Virus record (IMG/VR): IMGVR_UViG_3300017922_000003 | Span: 1-64,000 of that record | DNA: 64,000 nt | From: a virus | Reading direction: 5' to 3' (one strand) | Shown here: positions 30,010-38,528 of the stretch, piece by piece | Numbering within the stretch: the stretch's first letter is position 1 | How the letters are laid out: the number at the start of each line of letters is the position of its first letter | Notes under the pieces: generated by a model | The model's input: the letters and a program-made list of their open reading frames with translations, nothing else | Told to the model about the DNA's origin: nothing | Database searches by the model: none | Translations under genes and position numbers: made by a program

Positions 30010-30444
30010 GTGGCAGAAGAACAGGAAGTAAAACAAGGACAGGAAGAAACGCAGGACTTTGATATGGAAGTAGATGCTAGCAAAATGATACAACAGGCAA
30101 ACGAAACGGTCAAAAACGAAGCGTTGAATATTATCAAAGAAAAAGATCCTGAACTTGAGAATAAGATTAAGGAATTGAAGGAAGAGCACGGCGAGGTTTA
30201 TCTGTACATATTCGATCCAGAACAGTTCTATATCTATAGACCCGTTAAGCGAGGAGAGTATGTAAGAATAATGAGTCAAGCTGAGGACGAAGACGATACG
30301 CAGCTCTTACTTGTCAACTCATGTGTTCTCTATCCGAAGGTTCAGTTTGATGATTCTACAAAAGCCGGAACCATCGATGTGCTTGTTAACTTAATCATGT
30401 ACGCGTCGAACTTCGCTTCAAACAATCCCGTGGTGAAACTGTAA
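30010..30444 (+). CDS. Putative tail assembly chaperone, first product
   Basis: A 144-residue, acidic, soluble protein from GTG 30010 behind ACGGAGGTG. An N-terminal acidic helix, then VYLYIFDPEQFYIYRPVKRGEYVRIM, a pattern common in tail assembly chaperones that precede the tape measure. The next frame begins 1 nt after its stop in the +1 frame, as in gpG/gpGT-type pairs. Chaperones of this type bind the tape-measure protein during tail assembly and are absent from the virion. Confidence 0.6.
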   Translation: MAEEQEVKQGQEETQDFDMEVDASKMIQQANETVKNEALNIIKEKDPELENKIKELKEEHGEVYLYIFDPEQFYIYRPVKRGEYVRIMSQAEDEDDTQLLLVNSCVLYPKVQFDDSTKAGTIDVLVNLIMYASNFASNNPVVKL

Positions 30445-30445
30445 G

Positions 30446-31123
30446 TTGAAGGATATTGCTTTAATATCCATTTTGATAAAGTACAAGGCCAAATATGGCA
30501 ATGTGTACTTTGTTGAGCTGCCTGTCAACAACAAAAGTATTTTGTATATTGCCCGTCCGCCCAGCGTGAACGAGGTAGAAAACTGGCAGGACACGGTTGA
30601 CAATTTGGATCTAAACGATGTAGCAGCTTCGTCTGTGGTTGGTTATATGTGTTTTGAGGCAGCATACGAAAGAAAGAAGCCCCAAAACGGCAGCGAGTAT
30701 TACGCAAAAATAAAAGATCCATACTTTGATGATTCCATCGCATATGATCTAGGCCTAACTGTCTTGGAACAAACTCCTATAACATTTGATGATATATCAA
30801 AGACACTGGAAGAGGAAACAAAACTTTCCGCTGCCGGAATGGTTGCGTATGATATAGCTACGCTAACTGGACAGCCTATAGACGACCTAAAGGATATGTC
30901 AACCGAGGTTTTACTGAAACTGTACGATTTCATTATCAAGTCGACCGGTCAGGAAGATATCTTTAAACGCTTGCAGCTAGGCAATACTCAACCGCAAGCC
31001 GAACAACAACCACAACAAGAAGGTAAATTCAAACAGGAAGATTTAACGGAAAATTTCGAAAAGGTACAAAAGGAGTTTGAAAAGTTTTTGAGAGGTGATG
31101 ATAGTGGACAACAAGATGATTGA
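30446..31123 (+). CDS. Putative tail assembly chaperone, second product
   Basis: A 225-residue protein. The only start near the beginning is TTG 30446, with no good binding site, so expression probably depends on coupling or on +1 frameshifting from the previous gene at AAA-CTG-TAA. Its N-terminal part (YFVELPVNNKSILYIARPP) parallels YIFDPEQFYIYRPVKRGEY of the first product, so the two look paralogous. The C-terminal third is Gln-rich (QPQAEQQPQQEG) with a charged helix. It likely works with the first product on the tape measure. Confidence 0.55.
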   Translation: MKDIALISILIKYKAKYGNVYFVELPVNNKSILYIARPPSVNEVENWQDTVDNLDLNDVAASSVVGYMCFEAAYERKKPQNGSEYYAKIKDPYFDDSIAYDLGLTVLEQTPITFDDISKTLEEETKLSAAGMVAYDIATLTGQPIDDLKDMSTEVLLKLYDFIIKSTGQEDIFKRLQLGNTQPQAEQQPQQEGKFKQEDLTENFEKVQKEFEKFLRGDDSGQQDD

Positions 31124-31394
31124 CTCTCTTTTGGAAAACGCAGACGAAATTATGAATGCGCTTGAAGTGTTAAATGCTTGGGATCCACCAAAGTCAGGTT
31201 CCAAGAAACGAAAGGAAATGCCCAGAAGTTACTTCCTGGATCCAAAAAATCGCAAGTATCCATACAAAAAGAATGGAAAGATCTCTTGCGAGGGTCTCAG
31301 AAGTGCAATAAGAGTGGCAGGATTACAGGGCGATACCAAGATCAAAAAGAAAGCTCAAAGATTATACGAAAAACATTGCAAGAAATCTAAGTAA
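31104..31394 (+). CDS. Small basic protein with conserved YFLDP..RKYPYK segment
   Basis: About 96 residues from GTG 31104, 8 nt after AGAGG; upstream ATG 31098 is too close. It overlaps the chaperone end by 20 nt. The second half (SYFLDPKNRKYPYKKNGKIS, then LRSAIRVAGLQGD) has the look of a small helical domain found in many phage proteins, sometimes fused to prohead proteases; function unknown. Strongly basic C terminus (KKKAQRLYEKHCKKSK). Confidence 0.6.
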   Translation: MDNKMIDSLLENADEIMNALEVLNAWDPPKSGSKKRKEMPRSYFLDPKNRKYPYKKNGKISCEGLRSAIRVAGLQGDTKIKKKAQRLYEKHCKKSK

Positions 31395-31441
31395 TACTTT
31401 AAATAATTAAAATGCGGGTTCAAATATTTGCACTTCCACAG

Positions 31442-31460
31442 TGTTATATTTAATATTGAG
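31442..31460 (+). promoter_or_regulatory. Late-type promoter variant 5 (TGTTATATTTA-N4-TGAG)
   Basis: TGTTATATTTA at 31442-31452, ATAT, TGAG at 31457-31460, then AACAATAAATTGGAGG. One core mismatch (C to T). It lies 25 nt upstream of the 25-codon frame at 31485 and 120 nt before a strong terminator, forming a tiny unit. Confidence 0.6.
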
Positions 31461-31484
31461 AACAATAAATTGGAGGTGCGATAT

Positions 31485-31562
31485 ATGATGGATGACTTCA
31501 CTATGCTCGAACTCGCTAAAGCAAAAAACAAACAATTGCTGAAAGAATTAGGTATAGAGTGA
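31485..31562 (+). CDS. 25-residue peptide
   Basis: A short frame, ATG 31485 (a second ATG follows at once), with TGGAGGTG 7 nt upstream, one of the best binding sites in the window. The product begins MMDDFTMLELAK and ends with a Leu/Lys/Glu-rich amphipathic helix (KQLLKELGIE). It has its own promoter variant and terminator. It could be a small functional peptide or a leader for regulation. No homologue recognised. Confidence 0.55.
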   Translation: MMDDFTMLELAKAKNKQLLKELGIE

Positions 31563-31579
31563 GCATATCATAGAGAAAG

Positions 31580-31609
31580 CGGCAGTCCTTTGAGGGCTGT
31601 CGTTTTTTT
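31580..31609 (+). terminator. Intrinsic terminator after the 25-residue peptide
   Basis: CGGCAGTCC-TTTGA-GGGCTGTCG (9 bp with two G-T pairs) followed by seven T. Confidence 0.85.
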
Positions 31610-31673
31610 GTTACCCGGCTCTCTTGCTCGACTTTAGCGCGGTCCACGACTGATCAAATATACGCATCACCCC

Positions 31674-31691
31674 TGTTATTTCTACCCTGAG
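31674..31691 (+). promoter_or_regulatory. Late-type promoter 6 (TGTTATTTCTA-N3-TGAG)
   Basis: An exact core at 31674-31684, CCC, TGAG at 31688-31691, then ATGAAATC and an AGGAGG site before ATG 31717. It drives the pair of secreted HExxH proteins. Confidence 0.85.
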
Positions 31692-31716
31692 ATGAAATCA
31701 CACAGGAGGTATAAAG

Positions 31717-32190
31717 ATGAAGTATGTTGTTTCTATTCTACTTATTCTCTCGCTTGCTACACTTTCCTTTGGGTTTACTTTTACCGACATCGTCGACAAT
31801 TTCTGGGGTAGAGCAATATTTGGGGGTTATTTTGCCTTCATGGCCTATCAGATACTTGCACCCAACCCCGTTGTATTTGAAATACCACTCGGAAACACAA
31901 TTGCAGGAATGAATGCCGGTCCATTTATTGTTGTGAACAGCAATGTTACCGACAAGTACAAAGACATTTATGTGGGTCATGAATATGAGCACCTTTGTCA
32001 ACACGCCGTATTTGGCATGTGGGGACACGGTCCTTTTGTTATGTTTGAAGCTGCGAGACAGCATCTTACAGGTAACGACTGGTATCTAGATAACTGGTTC
32101 GAGGTACTTGCCAGAAGAGTTGGAGACTGGTCTGAAGATGGATCGCTTGAAGTTAAATTTATACCTATTTTAACCATTGAGGGTGATTGA
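31717..32190 (+). CDS. Secreted HExxH protein (putative metallopeptidase) 1
   Basis: A 157-residue protein, ATG 31717 behind AGGAGG. Residues 1-19 are a clear signal peptide (basic start, then VVSILLILSLATLSFG). The mature part has a hydrophobic strand (YFAFMAYQILAPNP) and H-E-Y-E-H-L-C-Q with a later DNWFE near residue 131 that could supply a third zinc ligand. HExxHxxQ resembles short zinc-peptidase cores such as those called DUF4157 in injection systems. It may act on the host envelope after export or be virion-attached. It is a paralogue of the next gene. Confidence 0.65.
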   Translation: MKYVVSILLILSLATLSFGFTFTDIVDNFWGRAIFGGYFAFMAYQILAPNPVVFEIPLGNTIAGMNAGPFIVVNSNVTDKYKDIYVGHEYEHLCQHAVFGMWGHGPFVMFEAARQHLTGNDWYLDNWFEVLARRVGDWSEDGSLEVKFIPILTIEGD

Positions 32191-32654
32191 TGATGAAAAA
32201 ACTTTTATTGACAGCTATTGTTCTCAGTCTATGTGCAACATTCTTTGGATTTTCATTTACCGAACTTGTGGAGCATCCTCTTGGCAAAACGATTGTAGGG
32301 GGATATTACACTTTAATGGCATATCAGGTAATCAGTCCATACCCACTTGTCATAAGATATCCCACCACACGTTGCTCCGGCATAAACTGGGGACCTTTTA
32401 TTGTGGTTGACAGCGAAGCATCATATAGCTCGCAACTAAATACAGTGGCACACGAAAGGGAACATCTATACCAGAACGCTGTTTGTAGTACAATCATATT
32501 CACTATTTTCTATACACTGGAGAGTGTCAAACAATGGTGTATAGGACACGATTATTATATGGACAACTGGTTCGAACGCCTTGCATATGACATCCAATGG
32601 CGCTACGCCAACGGTAAAGTGATCAATTATTTTACGGTAAGTTTGGAGTTCTAG
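32190..32654 (+). CDS. Secreted HExxH protein (putative metallopeptidase) 2
   Basis: About 154 residues from ATG 32190 overlapping the previous stop (ATG 32193 also possible). A signal peptide (MKKLLLTAIVLSLCATFFG) is followed by a region parallel to paralogue 1: F-S/T-FTEL/DIV, G-x-x-I-x-GGYY/F-x-x-MAYQ, GPFIVV, H-E-R-E-H-L-Y-Q and DNWFE-x-LA. Conservation is highest around HExxH and DNWFE, as expected for a catalytic pair. It has extra Cys residues that may form disulphides outside the membrane. Tandem duplication within a late transcription unit. Confidence 0.65.
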   Translation: MMKKLLLTAIVLSLCATFFGFSFTELVEHPLGKTIVGGYYTLMAYQVISPYPLVIRYPTTRCSGINWGPFIVVDSEASYSSQLNTVAHEREHLYQNAVCSTIIFTIFYTLESVKQWCIGHDYYMDNWFERLAYDIQWRYANGKVINYFTVSLEF

Positions 32655-32748
32655 GTACATTTAGTCTACCAGAGGTAAAAGTCCTCTTAGAACGCATCCT
32701 CGCAAGGATATGAGGGTATTCTGGGAACATATACGAGAAGTTTTGCAA

Positions 32749-32780
32749 CCCGTCGTTTAGCAGCGGCGGGTTTTGTTTTG
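32749..32780 (+). terminator. Intrinsic terminator before the giant virion genes
   Basis: CCCGTCG paired with CGGCGGG across TTTAGCAG (one T-G pair), followed by TTTTGTTTTG. Confidence 0.8.
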
Positions 32781-32783
32781 GGT

Positions 32784-32801
32784 AGTTATTTCTAAATCGA
32801 G
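32784..32801 (+). promoter_or_regulatory. Late-type promoter 7 (AGTTATTTCTA-N3-CGAG)
   Basis: GTTATTTCTA at 32785-32794, AAT, CGAG at 32798-32801 and GCGATGGC. Two deviations from consensus (first T to A, TGAG to CGAG). Nine nt downstream is ATG 32810; the CGAGG segment doubles as ribosome binding site. Confidence 0.75.
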
Positions 32802-32809
32802 GCGATGGC

Positions 32810-35800
32810 ATGAACCTTGACGAACTGAGAAAGTATGCACAAGAGGCAGAACAAGTTCATGAAGAAGCGTCAAGCAATTTCAATCTTGGCGGTCTGTTGC
32901 TCGCAGGTACCGCTGCGCTTGCTATGGGAACTCCCGTTCGCAGCATGCTCAAACGTGTGGAATTCAGTGTATTTGGGTCTTTGCTCGAAACACGCTGGGG
33001 TCGGAAGTTACTTTCGAGGGCAGGTGTTGAAGCTTCTCAAAAAGGATTGGAACAAGCTTTTGGAACAATAGGCGGTAATTATTCAAAAGCAGGTTCCAGC
33101 ATATTCTTGCGCTCTATTGAAAAGATGCCCGATATCACGTTGGGTGGATTTACCAGAGCAGCAGGAAAAAAGATACTTGGTGCGGATGCAATAAAAAAGA
33201 TAGACGACTTTCCGCTCGATATAGGCGCTCTTTCTATGGAATCTTATCTCGCATTCAGGGTTGCCTCCACAGTTACCGGACAGCGCGATAACGATCAAGG
33301 TTACTTTAAATATGCTGCTACCATAGGACCTATGATTGCCGGTATGGCCTTCGGATATCGAAAGGCCGGCGACATGGTTCAGGAGGTTCTCAAACGAACA
33401 GGTTATGACGAGGTAATAGCAAAGGGACTCTCGAAAGTAAAGAAAGCCGGTTTGAAGGTAACTGCATTTAGAAAAGCGATACGTGAAGCGTCAAGTTCGG
33501 GCATAAGTCTGGGTAGGATTATAAAAGGCGCTCCGGGAGAATGGTCTAGGCTAAAGGGATTGTATCGCCAGTTTGCCGGCGAAATGGCAGAGGACGATAT
33601 CGTTGAATCAACAGACAGTCTGAGACAGTTGATCAGCGTGGCAAGAAAATACAGTAGTCAGGTTGATTCTGCAGGCGATGAGGCAGGTAAGCTTTATGAA
33701 ATGTTTGAACCTGCAGCGAGGGAGATAGAAGACCGTTTTCAGGTACGTTCGCCCGGACTGCTGAACGAACTGCTTGGATTGAAAACCCCTAGTGTTGAAC
33801 AGATTATCAAGCAGGGAGACGTTATAAGCGAAGATAATGTTAAGGCATTGCGTAGATTCTCGAAGGTCTTCGGGGTTGATCTATCCAAGGTATCTGCTGG
33901 CGAGGGCATCTCAATGAGTAGGGCAGGATCGTTGTTGCCTATTGCTTCTGGCAGAAGACGAACACTGGATATGTTCTACAAAGCAGCAACGAGTTTCCAT
34001 ATACCATATCTGAATTTCAATCCACTTGCAATATTCCAACCAAGACTGTTCAGAGAGTATGCAAGGCGTCCTGTTTACGGTGTTATGGACGCAAAAGAAG
34101 CTATCCCTTACATCATGGGTGGAAAATCCAAGAGTGGAACGATCGGTGAATTTAGCTATGAATATCTCCAGAAGCTGGGTATTTTAAAGTCAGGCAAAGA
34201 AGCAGAAGGAGCCCTGTTAAAAGCCGCAACCCGTTCTCAGTTACATGTTTCTGGTGGCAGGTCGTTCCTTTCGGTTGATTTAAAAGACATCGAATCCTTC
34301 TTGGATACCGATCACGCAGGCAAACAGGCAAGGGATATGCTCGAAAATGCTCTAAACCGCAATCGCGGAAGGCTTGTTGTAGATGTTACAGAGCATTTTG
34401 GAGAGGGCTATCTGCTTCCAAAGAGTGATGTAGGCGGCGCATTCGCACGTTCATACTACATGCAGTCAGGCATGTTGCTGCCAGGCAGACAAGAAGCCGA
34501 TATGAACTGGTGGCAAAGAGCCGATTTGCCCTTTACCAACACCGAAAATATTGAAGAACCTATATTTAAACGATTTTATAAAAGTATAAAGAGATTTGTT
34601 GGCGGTTCAAAACTCAAAAGAGCTCTTGCTGCAGCTGGTGGGCATGCAGGAAAAACAACCGAACAGCGATTAAACAACCAATTCTGGGGAGCAAGAGAGA
34701 TATACAAACTGTTCAGACAAATGGGAATTGGTGATATTCCCGAGGATGTCATACAGAAGATATCAAGAAACATCGGCGATGGACCTATAGAGTTTGGTGG
34801 TATAAAGAACACTCAGGACATAGTCAACTCGTTCTACAACTATCTAAGAACGGTCCCACGCTTCAGAAGTGCTTCTGATGATGTTGCGAAACTGTTCAGA
34901 ACTGTTGGTCCTACAGATTACGAGTGGCATATATATAGAGAACTCAAACATTTTAAACAAACAGGCATGGAGCCAAACAGAGAATGGCTTGACGCCATCA
35001 TATCAAGTTCCGGAGAGTCCCGGCTGGATATTATGAAGCGTTCCGTAACCATGGGTCTTCTGCAGAATGTAGAAAACCCAGAACAGGTTATAAAAGGTAT
35101 GGCCGGCTCATATAATAAAGGATTCATAGACAACCTGCTCAGCATGGCAGAATACGCAAAAAGGGAAAGAGCGGTTTACAGTGCTGCGATAGGTGAGATG
35201 AGTGCCAGTAAGGCGACCGAACAGATTCTTGATATGGGTGGAATTCAGCGTTTCTATGGAAGCATAAAGTCACGACCGTTCAGTCCAAGATGGTTCAAAA
35301 ATGTGCGCATTATGACCGCTTACGAGCAGGTACCCGAGGAAAGGGCAAAGATTTCCAGCGCCAACGTTAACCTGTTTATTCGACGTACACAGGGTCCTTT
35401 CAGCACAAAGGAAGGCTTTGCCAAGCAACTGCTTCCTACTACCGATACTCGAGCCAGCACAACAATACCCGGTGTACTAGGCTTTTACTTTGCCGACAGA
35501 CCCGTTCAATTGCTCGAAGAAATAGGACTGGGAAGACCATCTTACGATCGTCCAGGTGTTCTTATAAAACTTCTCAATCAGCTGGGGTTCAAACAGGCTG
35601 GTAAGTTCGTCGGACCAAATGCGCTGTACTCAATATCATCTGTGATATTCAAACGTGTCATGCCGGTATTTTTTGCATATGAATTGTTCAAATATCTGGA
35701 CTACAAGACAGAACAACTGATGGGAGAGAGCCCTTCAGACCTTGCGGTTGAGGGAGCCAAGAAGGTTATAGAAGGTCTTAATATAGCAGCCGAGAAGGTC

Positions 35801-38518
35801 GGCATGGTTGGCGCCATGGAATATATGCACAACTATCTACCCGGCCTCTTGCCTCTTGCAACAGGTATGGCAGCAAGTTATGCCGCCGGACCTTTTGGGT
35901 TCTTTATGGGTGCCGGTGCTGGAGCTTTAGCAGAAAACATGCCACGTGCCAAAGAAACGATTCTCGAATTTGAGGGCATGAAGGATGTTGATGTAAGAAG
36001 AGGTAGATACTGGCACTTTGGCGTTCAGCCATTTGTCGGCGGAAAGGTTGTAACAAGGCGACCACATTTGATGCACCTGGCACAAACAGACTGGCAGTAC
36101 ACCGACGTTTTGTGGGGATCCAAGAAGGAATATTGGCAGCATCGCTCGTGGATGCCAACACCTGAAAATCTCTTTGGTCTTAAGAAAGTATTGCAACCTT
36201 ACTACTTCGAAAAGAAAAATCAGTATATGAGGCCGTATCCGGTAACCGGAGAGTCTGGAATAACAGACTTTCCTATCGTTGGAAATCTTGCTGCTCCGTT
36301 AGCAAGTGCAATGAAACCACTCAGAAAGTTTGCGGATATTTCAATAGAACCTTCATATGGTTCGACTCAGAAAAACGCGATGCAGGTAGGTTCTATGCCG
36401 GGATTCAGTCTTATAGAAGCCAAACAGAGGCAAACAGACGAAAGAACCGGCATACTGCCGTACCCTCAAATAGATTATGCACCGGAAATTGAATCTGCTC
36501 TAGCAGGACAGGTACGCAATGCTGTTGACGATGTCGCTGACTACCTTGGTCTGTTTGGTTTTATGGGCGCCAATGTTTTGGGTTTCAACACAACACCTCA
36601 GTCAGAAGAACCAAGACTGGCGCATTCGGGATTGGCTTATTCCAGACAGTGGCAATATTACCGCATGCAACTGGGTGATCCGTTTGGAAACACCGAGCTG
36701 CTCAGACGTTTTATTGTTAGAACCAACCCAACATACACGCTTGATTACATAAATCCTGTACCGAACGAATATTTTAAAGAGAACTTTCCATGGTTGCCTA
36801 AAGATTATTACTACAGTTTCTATCAGGGAGATGTTTACAGAAAGATAGGGGCTTACGGTGAAGTTAGAGGCCCCGGTCCGGGTTATGAGGCAACTCACAA
36901 GCTCTACGATAATTACGGCATGATTGATCGTTATCTTATTATGTCCAATATTGCTCCTTATTCAAGAGAACAGCAGTATCTTGAAAAGGATGCCGTTAAA
37001 TTGATGCGTTCTGATCAGGTAAGCCCGGAAGTGCGATACAGGCTTTATGAAGCCAAGCTCGGAGCCGAAGATATGAGGGAAAAATACAACTTCAAAGAGA
37101 AGGTATTTTCCAAAAAACTTGAGACTACCGAAGTAACGCTTGGTAGTTATCTGGGCAGCGGACAATTTGAAATGCTTCGCGAAGGAGAACCTACGGGGAT
37201 TAAAGTCAGGGTTGCCGGTCTTGCACAAAGTGCTGAACAGATAGCGGCGAAAATTTATGAAACACAGCTTGGTGTTAGCTCTGCAGAAGCATTTGGCAAA
37301 GCAGAGAGGTATATGGAAGACATTAACCAGAAACTGGCTGCGCTCAGTGGCAAGACAGTTGATGTTAGGGTGGCAGCTGACGAATCTGAAAGGTTTGTCT
37401 ACCGATCGTCTGAAGACATAACCATGCCAGCCATATTCCCTCAAATGAGCGGAATGATGAGGTCAAGGCAGGAGCTGACGCAAAAAGAAAAACACTGGAT
37501 GGACAGAAGGGCTGTACTCGGAGACAGTGTTGTTGGTGCGTTATGGGAAGACGTTGCACACGCCAACGTGTTCTTTATGGAAAAATTTGCCGGTGTTCAA
37601 TCACCAGAAGAATATTATAAACGCTATGTGACGTACGGGAAAGAAAGACGGTTGTGGCAGCATCCTATAGAGGATTTTGTCAAACCTGTATTGAGTAACA
37701 TCGCTGCTTCCGGTCCTTTAGACGCCATGTTGCACGGCGGTTACTTGGGACTGCTGAGCGCAGGGATGGGCAATAGAATATTTGGTACCATGCTCGGTGG
37801 TGCTATGGGTCTTGGTGCCTCTATAGCGACGCCCCCAGGTTGGGTCCCTAATAAAACCAAAGAAAGATGGGCACTGGAAGCACGCATGGACGCCATGCAG
37901 ACGATACGGAATGAGTACACAGGCGAAAGAGAGCGAACCATGCTGGGAGCCGATCACATCGCCGATATTGAGAACGCAAGTTACAGGTTGCCGAGGGTCG
38001 AACGCGAGTTTTTTGAAGAATTTGTCAACGCTCCTATAAGCAAACGTGAGGAACTAATGAATATAACACCGCCTTACATGCAAGCGTATTTAAAACATTT
38101 TTGGCAGTTAAAGGACGTTTCAGTCGAAGCAAAGTTGAATAAAGGAACAATACCCCAGAATGCTTATGAGATAGATCTGAGCGAATATAGAGAATATACA
38201 GATAGTGTAACAGGTAACTATGATGAGGCTCTTGTGAGCAACCCGCTTATTGATCTGGATAAATACAGGGCGTTGCAGGTTGTGAATAATTTCAGCGACT
38301 ACACAAAGTTTGGTGTGTACGCTGATGAGATAACCAGTGCCAAAACAAGCTTGATAGACATGGAGAAGCTGTACGGTGAGCAATGGAACCAGCACAACCA
38401 ACTATTGACATCCTATGTAGGTTTGCAAGACATCGCAGCCATGAACAACGGGTATATGTCTAAGTTTTCCATAGCTCCCCACTACGACGGTGTCAATCTT
38501 GTTTACAACAGCTATTGA
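32810..38518 (+). CDS. Giant virion protein, probable tape measure or internal tail protein
   Basis: A 1902-residue protein. It follows the chaperone-like genes and precedes the hub, the usual place of the tape measure. It has hydrophobic Gly/Ala-rich segments at residues 26-45, about 1010-1045 and about 1640-1680, which would suit membrane insertion during DNA delivery. Long helical stretches alternate with loop-rich parts (Tyr/Pro/Trp-rich, residues 1080-1400), which is atypical for a pure coiled-coil ruler. No enzymatic motif found. With the next gene it forms a two-gene unit behind promoter 7. Confidence 0.65.
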   Translation: MNLDELRKYAQEAEQVHEEASSNFNLGGLLLAGTAALAMGTPVRSMLKRVEFSVFGSLLETRWGRKLLSRAGVEASQKGLEQAFGTIGGNYSKAGSSIFLRSIEKMPDITLGGFTRAAGKKILGADAIKKIDDFPLDIGALSMESYLAFRVASTVTGQRDNDQGYFKYAATIGPMIAGMAFGYRKAGDMVQEVLKRTGYDEVIAKGLSKVKKAGLKVTAFRKAIREASSSGISLGRIIKGAPGEWSRLKGLYRQFAGEMAEDDIVESTDSLRQLISVARKYSSQVDSAGDEAGKLYEMFEPAAREIEDRFQVRSPGLLNELLGLKTPSVEQIIKQGDVISEDNVKALRRFSKVFGVDLSKVSAGEGISMSRAGSLLPIASGRRRTLDMFYKAATSFHIPYLNFNPLAIFQPRLFREYARRPVYGVMDAKEAIPYIMGGKSKSGTIGEFSYEYLQKLGILKSGKEAEGALLKAATRSQLHVSGGRSFLSVDLKDIESFLDTDHAGKQARDMLENALNRNRGRLVVDVTEHFGEGYLLPKSDVGGAFARSYYMQSGMLLPGRQEADMNWWQRADLPFTNTENIEEPIFKRFYKSIKRFVGGSKLKRALAAAGGHAGKTTEQRLNNQFWGAREIYKLFRQMGIGDIPEDVIQKISRNIGDGPIEFGGIKNTQDIVNSFYNYLRTVPRFRSASDDVAKLFRTVGPTDYEWHIYRELKHFKQTGMEPNREWLDAIISSSGESRLDIMKRSVTMGLLQNVENPEQVIKGMAGSYNKGFIDNLLSMAEYAKRERAVYSAAIGEMSASKATEQILDMGGIQRFYGSIKSRPFSPRWFKNVRIMTAYEQVPEERAKISSANVNLFIRRTQGPFSTKEGFAKQLLPTTDTRASTTIPGVLGFYFADRPVQLLEEIGLGRPSYDRPGVLIKLLNQLGFKQAGKFVGPNALYSISSVIFKRVMPVFFAYELFKYLDYKTEQLMGESPSDLAVEGAKKVIEGLNIAAEKVGMVGAMEYMHNYLPGLLPLATGMAASYAAGPFGFFMGAGAGALAENMPRAKETILEFEGMKDVDVRRGRYWHFGVQPFVGGKVVTRRPHLMHLAQTDWQYTDVLWGSKKEYWQHRSWMPTPENLFGLKKVLQPYYFEKKNQYMRPYPVTGESGITDFPIVGNLAAPLASAMKPLRKFADISIEPSYGSTQKNAMQVGSMPGFSLIEAKQRQTDERTGILPYPQIDYAPEIESALAGQVRNAVDDVADYLGLFGFMGANVLGFNTTPQSEEPRLAHSGLAYSRQWQYYRMQLGDPFGNTELLRRFIVRTNPTYTLDYINPVPNEYFKENFPWLPKDYYYSFYQGDVYRKIGAYGEVRGPGPGYEATHKLYDNYGMIDRYLIMSNIAPYSREQQYLEKDAVKLMRSDQVSPEVRYRLYEAKLGAEDMREKYNFKEKVFSKKLETTEVTLGSYLGSGQFEMLREGEPTGIKVRVAGLAQSAEQIAAKIYETQLGVSSAEAFGKAERYMEDINQKLAALSGKTVDVRVAADESERFVYRSSEDITMPAIFPQMSGMMRSRQELTQKEKHWMDRRAVLGDSVVGALWEDVAHANVFFMEKFAGVQSPEEYYKRYVTYGKERRLWQHPIEDFVKPVLSNIAASGPLDAMLHGGYLGLLSAGMGNRIFGTMLGGAMGLGASIATPPGWVPNKTKERWALEARMDAMQTIRNEYTGERERTMLGADHIADIENASYRLPRVEREFFEEFVNAPISKREELMNITPPYMQAYLKHFWQLKDVSVEAKLNKGTIPQNAYEIDLSEYREYTDSVTGNYDEALVSNPLIDLDKYRALQVVNNFSDYTKFGVYADEITSAKTSLIDMEKLYGEQWNQHNQLLTSYVGLQDIAAMNNGYMSKFSIAPHYDGVNLVYNSY

Positions 38519-38528
38519 GGTGAGATAG

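Larger units (their letters stand above)
32655..32809 (+). other. Intergenic region with hairpins, terminator and promoter
   Basis: Short hairpin AGAGG-TAAAAGT-CCTCT (32671-32688), a partly paired segment AGAA..CAT/ATG..TTCT (about 32688-32722), then a terminator hairpin CCCGTCG-N8-CGGCGGG with TTTTGTTTTG (32749-32780), then promoter 7. Confidence 0.6.

Noticed and set aside
32810-38518. Idea that the 1902-residue protein is an N4-type virion RNA polymerase
   Set aside because: Size fits, but no T7/N4-type palm motifs and no DxDGD-type loop could be found.
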